DNA from: Marinosulfonomonas sp.
GTDB taxonomy: Bacteria; Pseudomonadota; Alphaproteobacteria; Rhodobacterales; Rhodobacteraceae
Assembly: GCA_022712735.1 (NCBI GenBank)
Contig: JAFLKA010000357.1
Coordinates: 1 to 27,715, forward strand
Reading direction: 5' to 3'
Length of the DNA stretch: 27,715 bases
Each line of letters starts with the position of its first letter. Within the stretch, counting starts at the first letter, position 1. The position numbers were made by a program, and so were the translations under genes. The notes beneath the pieces were generated by a model, which was given only the letters and a program-made list of their open reading frames with translations, was not told the DNA's origin and ran no database searches. Shown in pieces: positions 13,965 through 20,911 of the stretch.

Positions 13965-15109
13965 TAGTCGAGTTCCTCCAATGTGAAGTCCATAAATTGA
14001 TTTTCCTGTAGTTGCGCTGCGGCCATAGCCATTTGAGCGTCACTAAGGGGGCGGGTTCGGGCAGCTTTCAAACGGGTAAGGACCGCTACAAGACGAACAA
14101 GTTCAGCTCGTGCATAGGTGTTCAGTGCCATCGACTCCTGTACGTCCTGTGTTTGTCCAATTCTCTCTACGATGTTGCGAACACGGAGAGCCGCGGCCTC
14201 AATATTCTGCATTGAGCCATTTGCGTAGAAACTTGCCCCACTACCAGAAATAGATAGGTTTGAGTTCGCCAGCAGCGCAGGATCAATCGTGCCAAGGGCA
14301 TCAATGCCGCCGACCCGACCAAGATACTCATTATATTTTGCTGGAATAACCTGCACATAATGCTGGGTTTCTTTGAAAGGAGGCACACCACCGTAATTCT
14401 GCACATTCCCTGGCCCAGCATTGTATGCGGCGAGGCCATGGATGATGTTTCCATCAAACATGCGTAGCATTTGAGCTAGGTAACGCGCTCCACCTTCGAC
14501 TTGCAAATATGGGCTGTCATAATAGGCAGGGTTGATACCAAGATCACCAGCCGTTTCGGGCATGATCTGCGTGAGACCGAACGCACCTACAGGAGACCGA
14601 GCGCCAATAGTGAAGCGGCTTTCCTGCCAAATCAGTGCTTGAAGTAAACACCGCCACTGGACAACAGAAAGGCCAGCTTGACTTACACCACTTAGCCCAT
14701 GGGTTTCTTGCGCCACACGGATGATAAGTTGTTCGATGTTCAATTTTGCATCACCGAACATTTGATCGCCAGCAGGGTTAATATCGGTAGGTGAATAGAG
14801 CGTATCAGCAGACTGTTCGGGCAGTGCGCCGTCTTCGAGACCTTGCACCATGCTTGGTACATTCTGTCCACCAAAGCTGGATTGAGCATCCAATATCTGT
14901 TGCAATATACCAAGTTGTTCAACCTCTATCGCGGCGATAGCTTCCGCCGTTGATAGTCTTTCTGTTTGACGGGCCAAATCGGCTTCACGGCGAAGGTTCG
15001 CAGCTTCATTTCTTACGATCAGGCCCCGATCCACTGTTGGCACACCTTGGCTGAACGAGGACGTTGCCCAGATCAGGCCAATCGCCGTTAATGAAAGGGT
15101 TGAACGCAT
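13964..15109 (-). CDS. VirB5-like protein with a nested lytic transglycosylase (SLT) domain
   Basis: An exported 381-residue protein (signal peptide to about residue 20, mature QGVPTVD). Residues 21-80 and 296-381 resemble the two ends of the adjacent VirB5: the same QGVPTVD start, the pattern IG..-..LNT-..AEL and the end FMDFTLEEL. Between them, about 150-262, lies a complete SLT peptidoglycan-cleaving domain: WQESRF with catalytic Glu163, SPVGAFGLTQIMPETA (172-187) and GLAAYNAGPGNV (225-236). It should locally open the cell wall while anchored in, or delivered with, a VirB5-like scaffold. This is a second transglycosylase in the operon besides VirB1. It overlaps the lipoprotein gene upstream and virB5 downstream by one base each. 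Confidence 0.82.
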   Translation of the reverse strand: MRSTLSLTAIGLIWATSSFSQGVPTVDRGLIVRNEAANLRREADLARQTERLSTAEAIAAIEVEQLGILQQILDAQSSFGGQNVPSMVQGLEDGALPEQSADTLYSPTDINPAGDQMFGDAKLNIEQLIIRVAQETHGLSGVSQAGLSVVQWRCLLQALIWQESRFTIGARSPVGAFGLTQIMPETAGDLGINPAYYDSPYLQVEGGARYLAQMLRMFDGNIIHGLAAYNAGPGNVQNYGGVPPFKETQHYVQVIPAKYNEYLGRVGGIDALGTIDPALLANSNLSISGSGASFYANGSMQNIEAAALRVRNIVERIGQTQDVQESMALNTYARAELVRLVAVLTRLKAARTRPLSDAQMAMAAAQLQENQFMDFTLEELD

Positions 15110-15357
15110 TACTCGATCCCCGCGCCAGTTGGACCGCCAAGGGCAGTGAATCTACAGTCAGATACGGGTACCGTTTTAGTAGATACGCGAGCATCATTCT
15201 GTGGGAGAAAACTCAAACTATTTGCCGAGCGTGTGACAACTCCTGTATCGCTGGTAGCACTACGGCTACCGTCAAAGCAGTTTGCTTGCAGGCCCTTATA
15301 TTCACCGCAGGCACTTAGGCCGAGAAGGCCGAAAATAATGAATGGTGTAAATTTCAT
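15109..15357 (-). CDS. Small lipoprotein, VirB7-like by position
   Basis: An 82-residue lipoprotein. The lipobox LSAC puts the modified Cys at residue 17 after a hydrophobic stretch (FIIFGLLG). Two further cysteines follow (NCFDG, SDCRF). VirB7 is a small lipoprotein that joins VirB9 at the outer membrane, so this is the best candidate in the operon, but it is longer than Ti VirB7 (about 55 aa), sits between virB4 and the VirB5-like gene, and shows no specific sequence match I can name. The ATG at 15357 is chosen because GGAG lies six bases before it; it overlaps the virB4 stop (ATGA). Confidence 0.7.
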   Translation of the reverse strand: MKFTPFIIFGLLGLSACGEYKGLQANCFDGSRSATSDTGVVTRSANSLSFLPQNDARVSTKTVPVSDCRFTALGGPTGAGIE

Positions 15358-17717
15358 TCTACTCTCCAAAAATCTTGACGTTGACGGTAATCGGCACCCA
15401 CCAACTGTTCACCTTTTTCCATCCCACCGAGGATAGTTAGTAATGGCCCAAGGGCGCTTAGATCAGCATTGACAACGACGGATCCTTGATCGTCCCGCAC
15501 AAGGCCCAAACGCGAACTACTGGCTGTATTCAGCAAGACGTCGAGTTCTTTATCTTGAAGGTTAAGCATGTCGAAATCTGAGGCTTTGGCCTTGATATTC
15601 GGCAATAAAATCTGTGTAGGAACGGCCTCAACAATCGTTTTGCCAGTGCGCGTTTTTTCAAGCTGGCTCGCGAATTGTGTCATCATCACAACGACTGCAT
15701 TTTGCTTGCGAACGGAGAACAACCAGCTTGCAAGTTTTTGTTCGAAGTAGTGATTGTCGAGTGCCTTCCACGTTTCATCAACAATGATGAGTGTTGGCTT
15801 TCTGTCTTCCAAAACACGTTCAATGCGACGGAACAGGTATGACAGAACTGCCATGCGTTCAGTTTCACCAGCGTTGTCCAAAATCCCCGTTAGATCAAAG
15901 CCGATAAAGTCACCTTCAAGTGAGAAGGAGTCTTCAAGGTTTTGTCCGAAAATCCAGCCGTAGCGGCCGTCAGCAGCCCATTCGAGTGCACGTTGCTGTA
16001 AATCGCCATCATCATCAGTTGATGCAAACAAGGACGCCACACTCGACCAGTTCCGCAAAGATGGGTCTGCCGCTTCGCTATTCTGACGAATTACATCTTG
16101 TAATTTGGACCGTTGAAGGGGTGTTAAAGGCTGATCTGGACGTAAGAACAGCGATTCAACCCATTCATTCAACCATGCTTGACCTGCAACATCTGTCTCT
16201 GTCCAGAGTGGGTTCAGACCAGTCGGCTCACCAGCCTTGATCGACGAATATGTACCGCCATTGGCACGAACCGCCATTTCCATGCCCAAGCGATAATCAA
16301 GGCAAAAAACCCTCACGCCAGCACGTCGAGCTTGGGTTGCTAAAAATGCTGATAAAACTGATTTACCCGAACCTTGACGACCTAAAATAAGCGTATGGCC
16401 GTTTGTAGGCTCTGCATCAGGCGAACCCTGCTCATGGTAGTTGAACCGGAAGCCTGAGCGTTCAGGTGTTGGCAACATGGTGATTGGCTTGCCCCAAGGC
16501 ACTTCATGACCAAGCTTTCCCATCGGAGTTCGATGAAAGGCCGCAAAGTCTGCGAAGTTTTTGTTTGTGACAGCAGCCTTACGACTACGTTTGGGAGAGT
16601 TTCCGGGGTGTTGCGCAAAATAATGAGTGCGAGCGGCAAAAGCTTCATTGATTAGCTTTACACCTTGTGTCGCCGCGCTGTTGCGAATCTCGCCTGAAAG
16701 ATCATCAAGATCAGCAGCGGTTTTTGCAAAAACGGTCACAGTCATATGGTGGTCACCGAAACTTAGACGGCGGCTTTCAAGATCATCGAGGGCGATTGTG
16801 AGATTTTCAAGTAGCGAAATCGCGCCATCTTCGGAGGCACGCATAAGGCGTTGTTGTTTCTTAATGCGTTCAGACATCAAGTTACTATTGATGGGGGTGA
16901 ATGAGTGCGTAACGACCATATCAACTGGCAAATTGAGTTCGTCAAACATGGTGCAATTGGTTTTTTCAGGGTAGCTTTTCACGGCGAAAGTCGTGCCGAT
17001 ACGATTGCCGACACTACCACCTGATAGCTCGAAATTTGCGCCTTTGAATGTTACCCGTGTATTGGCAACGTCTTGAGCGAGATACCCGTACTTTGAGCCT
17101 TGATGGAGCGGCAATTCTTGACCAGTATTCAATCCACCCAAGAAGCCAAGAAGTTCGCCACTTGAGGCCGTGAGTAGGCGGGGCGACATATCAGAAAAAG
17201 TTGATTTCAGAAAACCAACGACCTCTCCAAGTGCACGCAACCGCTTTTCAGTTTGGGCATTTAGCTGTGCGATGGAATTTTTACGGTTGAATGGAAGTTT
17301 AGAGCGTGCGCCTGGACGACTAATAACGGTAAGTGTCAGTGTTTTGTCACGCATCCCATAATTTGATAGTGATGCTCTCCATTTGGCATCTACAGCAGAG
17401 GCAAAGTTGTCACCACTCACCGGAGGCAAATTGTGATCAACGGCCTTGGAAACTTTGTGAACATAAAAGGCAAAGCCCTCACCAATCTGAGCGACAATTG
17501 AGGCAAACAATCCCCGAATTTTATCAAGCTCTTCATCATCTTTGGTGTAGCTGTTGATTCCAGCCAATCGAATGCACTGGAACAGTTCATTTCCCCGTGT
17601 CCTGACAGTTTCATCATTTGTCAAACTCACATAGGGCAACATATGGGCAAGGTCTTTTTCCTTCGCTACCCACGTTGGTAGTAGTGTCATTGGATCGAAG
17701 TTTGGTTCATGGACCAT
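15354..17717 (-). CDS. virB4: VirB4 ATPase
   Basis: The largest ATPase of the channel, 787 aa here. The N-terminal CagE/TrbE/VirB family domain (about 1-400) precedes a RecA-like motor with Walker A GRQGSGKS at about 445-453 and Walker B LIIVDETWKAL at about 642-652, followed by MMTQFASQLE. It drives pilus biogenesis and substrate transfer with VirB11. The ATG at 17717 is preferred because GGAGGTG sits seven bases before it; an upstream ATG at 17732 would overlap that ribosome binding site. The overlap with virB3 is 11 bases, and the stop overlaps the lipoprotein start. Confidence 0.93.
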   Translation of the reverse strand: MVHEPNFDPMTLLPTWVAKEKDLAHMLPYVSLTNDETVRTRGNELFQCIRLAGINSYTKDDEELDKIRGLFASIVAQIGEGFAFYVHKVSKAVDHNLPPVSGDNFASAVDAKWRASLSNYGMRDKTLTLTVISRPGARSKLPFNRKNSIAQLNAQTEKRLRALGEVVGFLKSTFSDMSPRLLTASSGELLGFLGGLNTGQELPLHQGSKYGYLAQDVANTRVTFKGANFELSGGSVGNRIGTTFAVKSYPEKTNCTMFDELNLPVDMVVTHSFTPINSNLMSERIKKQQRLMRASEDGAISLLENLTIALDDLESRRLSFGDHHMTVTVFAKTAADLDDLSGEIRNSAATQGVKLINEAFAARTHYFAQHPGNSPKRSRKAAVTNKNFADFAAFHRTPMGKLGHEVPWGKPITMLPTPERSGFRFNYHEQGSPDAEPTNGHTLILGRQGSGKSVLSAFLATQARRAGVRVFCLDYRLGMEMAVRANGGTYSSIKAGEPTGLNPLWTETDVAGQAWLNEWVESLFLRPDQPLTPLQRSKLQDVIRQNSEAADPSLRNWSSVASLFASTDDDGDLQQRALEWAADGRYGWIFGQNLEDSFSLEGDFIGFDLTGILDNAGETERMAVLSYLFRRIERVLEDRKPTLIIVDETWKALDNHYFEQKLASWLFSVRKQNAVVVMMTQFASQLEKTRTGKTIVEAVPTQILLPNIKAKASDFDMLNLQDKELDVLLNTASSSRLGLVRDDQGSVVVNADLSALGPLLTILGGMEKGEQLVGADYRQRQDFWRVE

Positions 17718-17985
17718 AACTGTCACCTCCATGAATTTTGCGGTTTGCTGTGGGGGGTGTCTCTTGTAACGTCGTCACTACAACGTCGAGAAAATTTGGA
17801 TCCCAATCTGCGGCTTTCCACAGAAGAGGGTAGGCGATCAGACCAGCAAGCCCAATCGCCCAATGTTGTACCCAGAGGAACACCAGAACAGACCCAAACA
17901 ACCAGACCATCGCATACATGATGGGCAAGCCCAGCAGTTTAGGAGGTCGGATGAGGCCCAGAAATAATGGAGACTGTTCTGACAT
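17707..17985 (-). CDS. virB3: VirB3 inner-membrane protein
   Basis: A 92-residue membrane protein with the family's N-terminal pattern (PLFLGLIRPPKLLGLP) followed by two closely spaced hydrophobic segments (about 22-40 and 42-58) and a polar tail. VirB3 works with VirB4 in pilus assembly. AAGGAA lies eight bases before the ATG and overlaps the virB2 stop. The 3' end of virB3 contains the ribosome binding site of virB4. Confidence 0.9.
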   Translation of the reverse strand: MSEQSPLFLGLIRPPKLLGLPIMYAMVWLFGSVLVFLWVQHWAIGLAGLIAYPLLWKAADWDPNFLDVVVTTLQETPPTANRKIHGGDSYGP

Positions 17986-17997
17986 TCGTTGAGTTCC

Positions 17998-18288
17998 TTA
18001 CGTGGTCCAGATTGCGGCAACGATTGTCGGTGCAGCAGCAATACCCGCGATGCCGATAATGACCCAAAGGGCCTGACGGAAATCGAGAATACCAAAGAGC
18101 CACGACAAAAAGACGCCAATCAAAGCGAGTGTGCCGATCACGATTCCAAGCGGGCCTGTAATCGCATCAACGATGCCTTGGAGGACGTTCTGAACTGGCG
18201 ACAGGTCGATGGATTGTGCCAACGCCGGTTGCGCCAGCATCAGGAATACACCGCATAGTGTCATCATATTGGTAGTGTTTGGCTTCAT
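17998..18288 (-). CDS. virB2: VirB2 major pilin
   Basis: A 96-residue prepilin: signal peptide ending ALA (cleavage after residue 24), then a short polar segment and two hydrophobic helices (about 48-68 and 72-92) joined by a tight loop (GILDFRQ), the standard VirB2/TrbC layout. It forms the extracellular pilus. The ATG overlaps the virB1 stop (ATGA), and 12 bases separate it from virB3. Confidence 0.92.
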   Translation of the reverse strand: MKPNTTNMMTLCGVFLMLAQPALAQSIDLSPVQNVLQGIVDAITGPLGIVIGTLALIGVFLSWLFGILDFRQALWVIIGIAGIAAAPTIVAAIWTT

Positions 18289-19031
18289 GAAATTTCTCCT
18301 TCTAGCCGGTTGAACACGGCCAGCACTCGGCTGACGTGATTTTGGGTTTCCCGATAGGGTGGAATACCCGCGTATCGCTCAACAGCATTTGGGCCAGCAT
18401 TATAAGCAGCCAATGCATGTTGAGCGTTCCCGAATTGGACTAGCATCATGAGAAGATACCGAGCCGACCCGTCGAGATTTTGGTGCCAGTTGTGCGGATC
18501 AACACTTAGATCACGCGCTGTTTCTGGCATCAGTTGCCCCAATCCAATCGCCCCGACAGAACTGCGGGCGTTGATATTGTAGGCACTTTCAATTTCAATA
18601 TTTGAGCGGAACAAGAGCCGCCATTCAGTCACAGACAAGCCAGCTCGCCGCAGGGCAGGGTGACTTGCATACCGCATAGCGGTCGCATCAATTTCTTGAA
18701 GAATTTCTGGACGGGGCGTCACGCCTCTTGGGGCGACTGATGCCACTCGGAAGGTCTCGGAAGACGCATCCGCGCCTTCCGTAGGTTCAGCAGTCTGATT
18801 TCCAAAAAGCTGCAAACCATCGGCGGCAGAGCCTTGGCCCACACCGTCATTGTAGTTTCGTGAAAAATTATCTTGGGAAGACGATTCCGACAGTGAACCG
18901 TCGCCATTCATTACCAGCACCATGCTTTGCGGAAAAGCTGGGGTACTGGCGAGGGTTAGAGCGGCAGCACTAGCTGTCGCCAACCTCCAAAAGTTTGTCT
19001 GGTAGGACGTGTATTGTACGACCCCCTTCAA
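18285..19031 (-). CDS. virB1: VirB1 lytic transglycosylase
   Basis: A periplasmic SLT-family peptidoglycan hydrolase that makes room for the channel. Motifs in the C-terminal half are IEIESAYN with the catalytic Glu, SSVGAIGLGQLMPETA and HALAAYNAGPNAV. The region before it is Ser/Asn/Gln-rich linker. The start is uncertain: no ATG gives a signal peptide without a long overlap with the upstream gene. A TTG at 19031 gives 248 aa with MKGVV..., Arg and a hydrophobic stretch LATASAAALTLASTPAF; a TTG at 18983 gives a shorter leader directly after GGAGG. The only in-frame upstream ATG (19307) runs across the neighbouring gene. The SLT part resembles that of the VirB5 hybrid, including AGLSV ahead of the catalytic segment. 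Confidence 0.85.
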   Translation of the reverse strand: MKGVVQYTSYQTNFWRLATASAAALTLASTPAFPQSMVLVMNGDGSLSESSSQDNFSRNYNDGVGQGSAADGLQLFGNQTAEPTEGADASSETFRVASVAPRGVTPRPEILQEIDATAMRYASHPALRRAGLSVTEWRLLFRSNIEIESAYNINARSSVGAIGLGQLMPETARDLSVDPHNWHQNLDGSARYLLMMLVQFGNAQHALAAYNAGPNAVERYAGIPPYRETQNHVSRVLAVFNRLEGEIS

Positions 19032-19392
19032 CCATTGGAATGTTGATTTGCGGGAAGCCCATACTTTCAAGGAAGGAGATAAGGCCGTTGGCTGTTTTGA
19101 AGGTGCGAACGGCAATCTCGTCGTCGTCGCCCAATTTCTTGCGGGCGGGAACGAGCAGCTTTTCGTAGGATCTATCTTTGTTAACGACGCGGATAATCCA
19201 AATGCCGTACCAGACAGCAGCTTTCTTGTGTGCAGTGGTCCTGCACACAACCTCTGCTTGATACCCACTGTGCATGAGTGTTTTGAAATGAGTTTCTGTA
19301 ACCACATTCGGCGCTTCTTTGTTTATATCATTAGCCACGCCCTGCGCCTCTTTTCGGTTAGCAGCAGTGGCACCCTTCTCAGGTACCACCAC
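18970..19392 (-). CDS. First gene of the virB operon, conserved-looking hypothetical (140 aa)
   Basis: I do not recognise this protein. It is about 140 residues, soluble, basic in the middle (RTTAHKKAAVWYGIWIIRVVNKDRSYEKLLVPARKK) with no signal peptide or membrane segment. The end, SMGFPQINIPMVEGGRTIHVLPDKLLEV, is well-formed alternating strand/helix sequence, which favours a real protein. The GTG at 19392 lacks a ribosome binding site; a GTG at about 19338 with GAGG upstream would give a product about 18 residues shorter. It begins right beside the operator candidate at 19396-19432, so it could be a regulator or cytoplasmic accessory of the system; that is inference from position only. Confidence 0.65.
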   Translation of the reverse strand: MVVPEKGATAANRKEAQGVANDINKEAPNVVTETHFKTLMHSGYQAEVVCRTTAHKKAAVWYGIWIIRVVNKDRSYEKLLVPARKKLGDDDEIAVRTFKTANGLISFLESMGFPQINIPMVEGGRTIHVLPDKLLEVGDS

Positions 19393-19395
19393 ATT

Positions 19396-19432
19396 ACAAT
19401 GTTATAATGAGCACATCAAGTTATAATATTGT
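19396..19432. promoter_or_regulatory. Shared bipartite operator candidate, copy 2 (virB side)
   Basis: ACAATGTTATAAT (19396-19408), 12 bases, then TTATAAT (19421-19427) repeats exactly the arrangement found at 2334-2365 before virD1. Here the site is also an inverted repeat: ACAATGTTATAA against TTATAATATTGT with one mismatch. It lies in the 83-base gap between the divergent virB operon and the small secreted protein gene, so one bound protein could control both directions. Confidence 0.6.
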
Positions 19433-19475
19433 CACCTGACGAAACTCTCTCTATAAGCCACCCTTACGCAATTGA

Positions 19476-19796
19476 ATGAATTTTTCCAAGCAACTTAAGG
19501 GTACTAGCATCGTGTCGAAGTCATGGAATATCACTTACAGTCTTATAATATGGTTTGTTTTTATGGGGTCATTGGCGCAAGCCGAGACCTGTTTGGTACC
19601 ATCCAGACCCTTTGTTCCAAGTGATCCAGCAGCCGCGAAAGAATACGAAGACCTGATTCGCCAAGATTTTGAAAATTACATCTCCGATGTTCAGGGCTAT
19701 TTCCGCTGCATAGAAGGTGAACGCGCTAGGGCGTTCACCGAGGCTCAAGAAGTCAGTCAAGAGTACGGTCAGTTCGTTCAACAAGTGGCAAATTGA
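19476..19796 (+). CDS. Small secreted protein divergent from the virB operon
   Basis: A 106-residue exported protein that I cannot name. The leader SLIIWFVFMGSLAQA with cleavage before ETC is a convincing signal peptide. The mature part is about 70 residues with two cysteines (TCLVPS, FRCIEG), a Pro-rich start and a charged helix (KEYEDLIRQDFENYISDVQ). The start could instead be a GTG at 19512, which has AAGGG ten bases upstream and leaves a compact signal peptide. It shares its upstream region with the virB operon, so it may be co-regulated and act at the cell surface, for example in mating or exclusion; this is inference. Confidence 0.65.
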   Translation: MNFSKQLKGTSIVSKSWNITYSLIIWFVFMGSLAQAETCLVPSRPFVPSDPAAAKEYEDLIRQDFENYISDVQGYFRCIEGERARAFTEAQEVSQEYGQFVQQVAN

Positions 19797-20141
19797 CGAT
19801 CAACCGCTAGTTGATAATCCTAACCATGTCGGATATTCTTATTGGTGAGACCGCGCCTTCAATGAAATCAAAAGCTTAGATTTTCAAATTTCTGAGACTC
19901 AAGGGTTCGCGAATCTTCAGCTGATTAATTGAAGAGCGGACTTTCGTTTAACGTGCACCAAAGGCGACCTTGAGTGTTCGATTACTGGACTTCCTCTGTG
20001 CGGACGAAGCGCCCCTAAAATCAAAACTATCTGGCACGCCACAGTTCGGCTTGCCGGAGGGGGACATACAGGTCCAGGGCTTAGAAAGGGGAAGTGCTTT
20101 GACGCTTGACGTATGCCGTCATTATTATTATGTTGATAACA
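19797..20141. promoter_or_regulatory. Gene-free stretch with the likely higBA promoter
   Basis: No credible gene is seen. ATCAAC/GTTGAT at 19799-19815 forms a small hairpin just after the preceding stop. Near the right end TTGACG (20106-20111) and TATGTT (20129-20134) are spaced by 17 bases, a good sigma-70 promoter. Its start point would fall at about 20140-20142, essentially on the higB ATG, so the toxin transcript may have little or no leader. The rest shows nothing I can interpret. Confidence 0.5.
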
Positions 20142-20426
20142 ATGATACAGGGCTATCGAGACAAAAAGACTGAATATTTTGCAGACGGGAAATTCGTAAA
20201 ATCATTCCAGGGGTTTGAAGCCCAGGCTGAAAAGAGACTGGCGATCCTGAACGCGGCTCCTGCACTCAATACCTTGCGAGCGTTACCAAGCAACAGGTTG
20301 GAAGCGCTGCGCGGGGACAGGTCAGGGCAGTATTCCATTCGCATCAATCAGCAATGGCGTATTTGTTTCGAATGGTCAGAAGGCCAACCTGGGCCCTCAA
20401 ATGTTGAAATCGTGGATTATCATTAA
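20142..20426 (+). CDS. higB: HigB-type RelE/ParE-superfamily toxin
   Basis: A 94-residue toxin of the HigB (plasmid maintenance system killer) branch, expected to cleave mRNA at the ribosome. It has the expected helical hairpin (QAEKRLAILNAAPALNTLRAL), then LEALRGDRSGQYSIRINQQWRICFEW, matching the family core of basic strands that end in the WR.CF pattern, and a final strand NVEIVDYH. The ATG at 20142 gives the family length and falls right after the putative promoter; no ribosome binding site is seen. The gene order toxin then antitoxin is the usual one for higBA. Confidence 0.88.
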   Translation: MIQGYRDKKTEYFADGKFVKSFQGFEAQAEKRLAILNAAPALNTLRALPSNRLEALRGDRSGQYSIRINQQWRICFEWSEGQPGPSNVEIVDYH

Positions 20427-20442
20427 GGAAAGGAGGTTCCAC

Positions 20443-20760
20443 ATGTTTATGAGAACTGTTCATCCCGGCGTTATCCTTAAGGACGAGCTGGAAGAAATAG
20501 GCATCACGCCGACCGAGTTTGCACGCCAGATCGACGTGCCACCCAACCGCATCAGCCAGATTATTTCTGGCAAGCGCGGCGTAACAGGCGACACCGCGCT
20601 TCGGTTCGGGCACTGGTTTGACACTGATCCGCAGTTTTGGATCAATCTACAGGCGCAGTATGAGCTTGCCGTAGCAGGCAAAGAAACGGGCGATGTCATC
20701 AAGCGCTTGCCGACAAAAGCGACCTTACCACCTCAAGCAGAGCAGCCGAGGTTGGTTTAA
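20443..20760 (+). CDS. higA: HigA-type antitoxin (XRE/HTH)
   Basis: A 105-residue antitoxin with a Xre-type helix-turn-helix: HPGVILKDELEEIGITPTEFARQIDVPPNRISQIISGKRGVTGDTALRFGHWF is the classic HigA/VapI block (start MFMRTVHPG, about residues 5-60), followed by FWINLQAQYEL. It neutralises HigB and represses the operon. The ATG at 20443 has an excellent AGGAGG at 20430-20435, in contrast to the toxin, which should favour antitoxin excess. The gap from higB is 16 bases. The pair likely stabilises the element after transfer. Confidence 0.92.
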   Translation: MFMRTVHPGVILKDELEEIGITPTEFARQIDVPPNRISQIISGKRGVTGDTALRFGHWFDTDPQFWINLQAQYELAVAGKETGDVIKRLPTKATLPPQAEQPRLV

Positions 20761-20911
20761 TGCTTGGCGCTAAGCATGATTGCATGCAATTATCAGGGTT
20801 ATGGATTGTTTGAGAAAATTACTTCTCGACAACCGCTAGCTGTGCGAAAAATAGACGGGCATAAGCGCTCAAAATAAAAACAAGCCAGACGGCAGGACAG
20901 GCATTCTTTCA
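20761..20911. promoter_or_regulatory. Intergenic region before the R-M gene with palindromes
   Basis: Directly after the higA stop lies TGCTTGGCGCTAAGCA (20761-20776), palindromic with one mismatch, and next to it the perfect 12-base palindrome ATTGCATGCAAT (20779-20790). The first may be a hairpin ending the higBA transcript (no T-run follows); the second could be an operator for the R-M operon. No clear -35/-10 pair was found. Palindromes this short are expected a few times by chance in a window of this size. Confidence 0.3.

Noticed and set aside
19970..20173. 67-aa ORF overlapping the higB start
   Set aside because: It overlaps the putative promoter and the toxin frame and has no recognisable features.
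19801..20839. CAACCGCTAG at 19801-19810 and 20830-20839 as flanking repeats of an inserted higBA module
   Set aside because: Ten-base repeats are expected many times by chance in a window of this size, and nothing else marks insertion ends.
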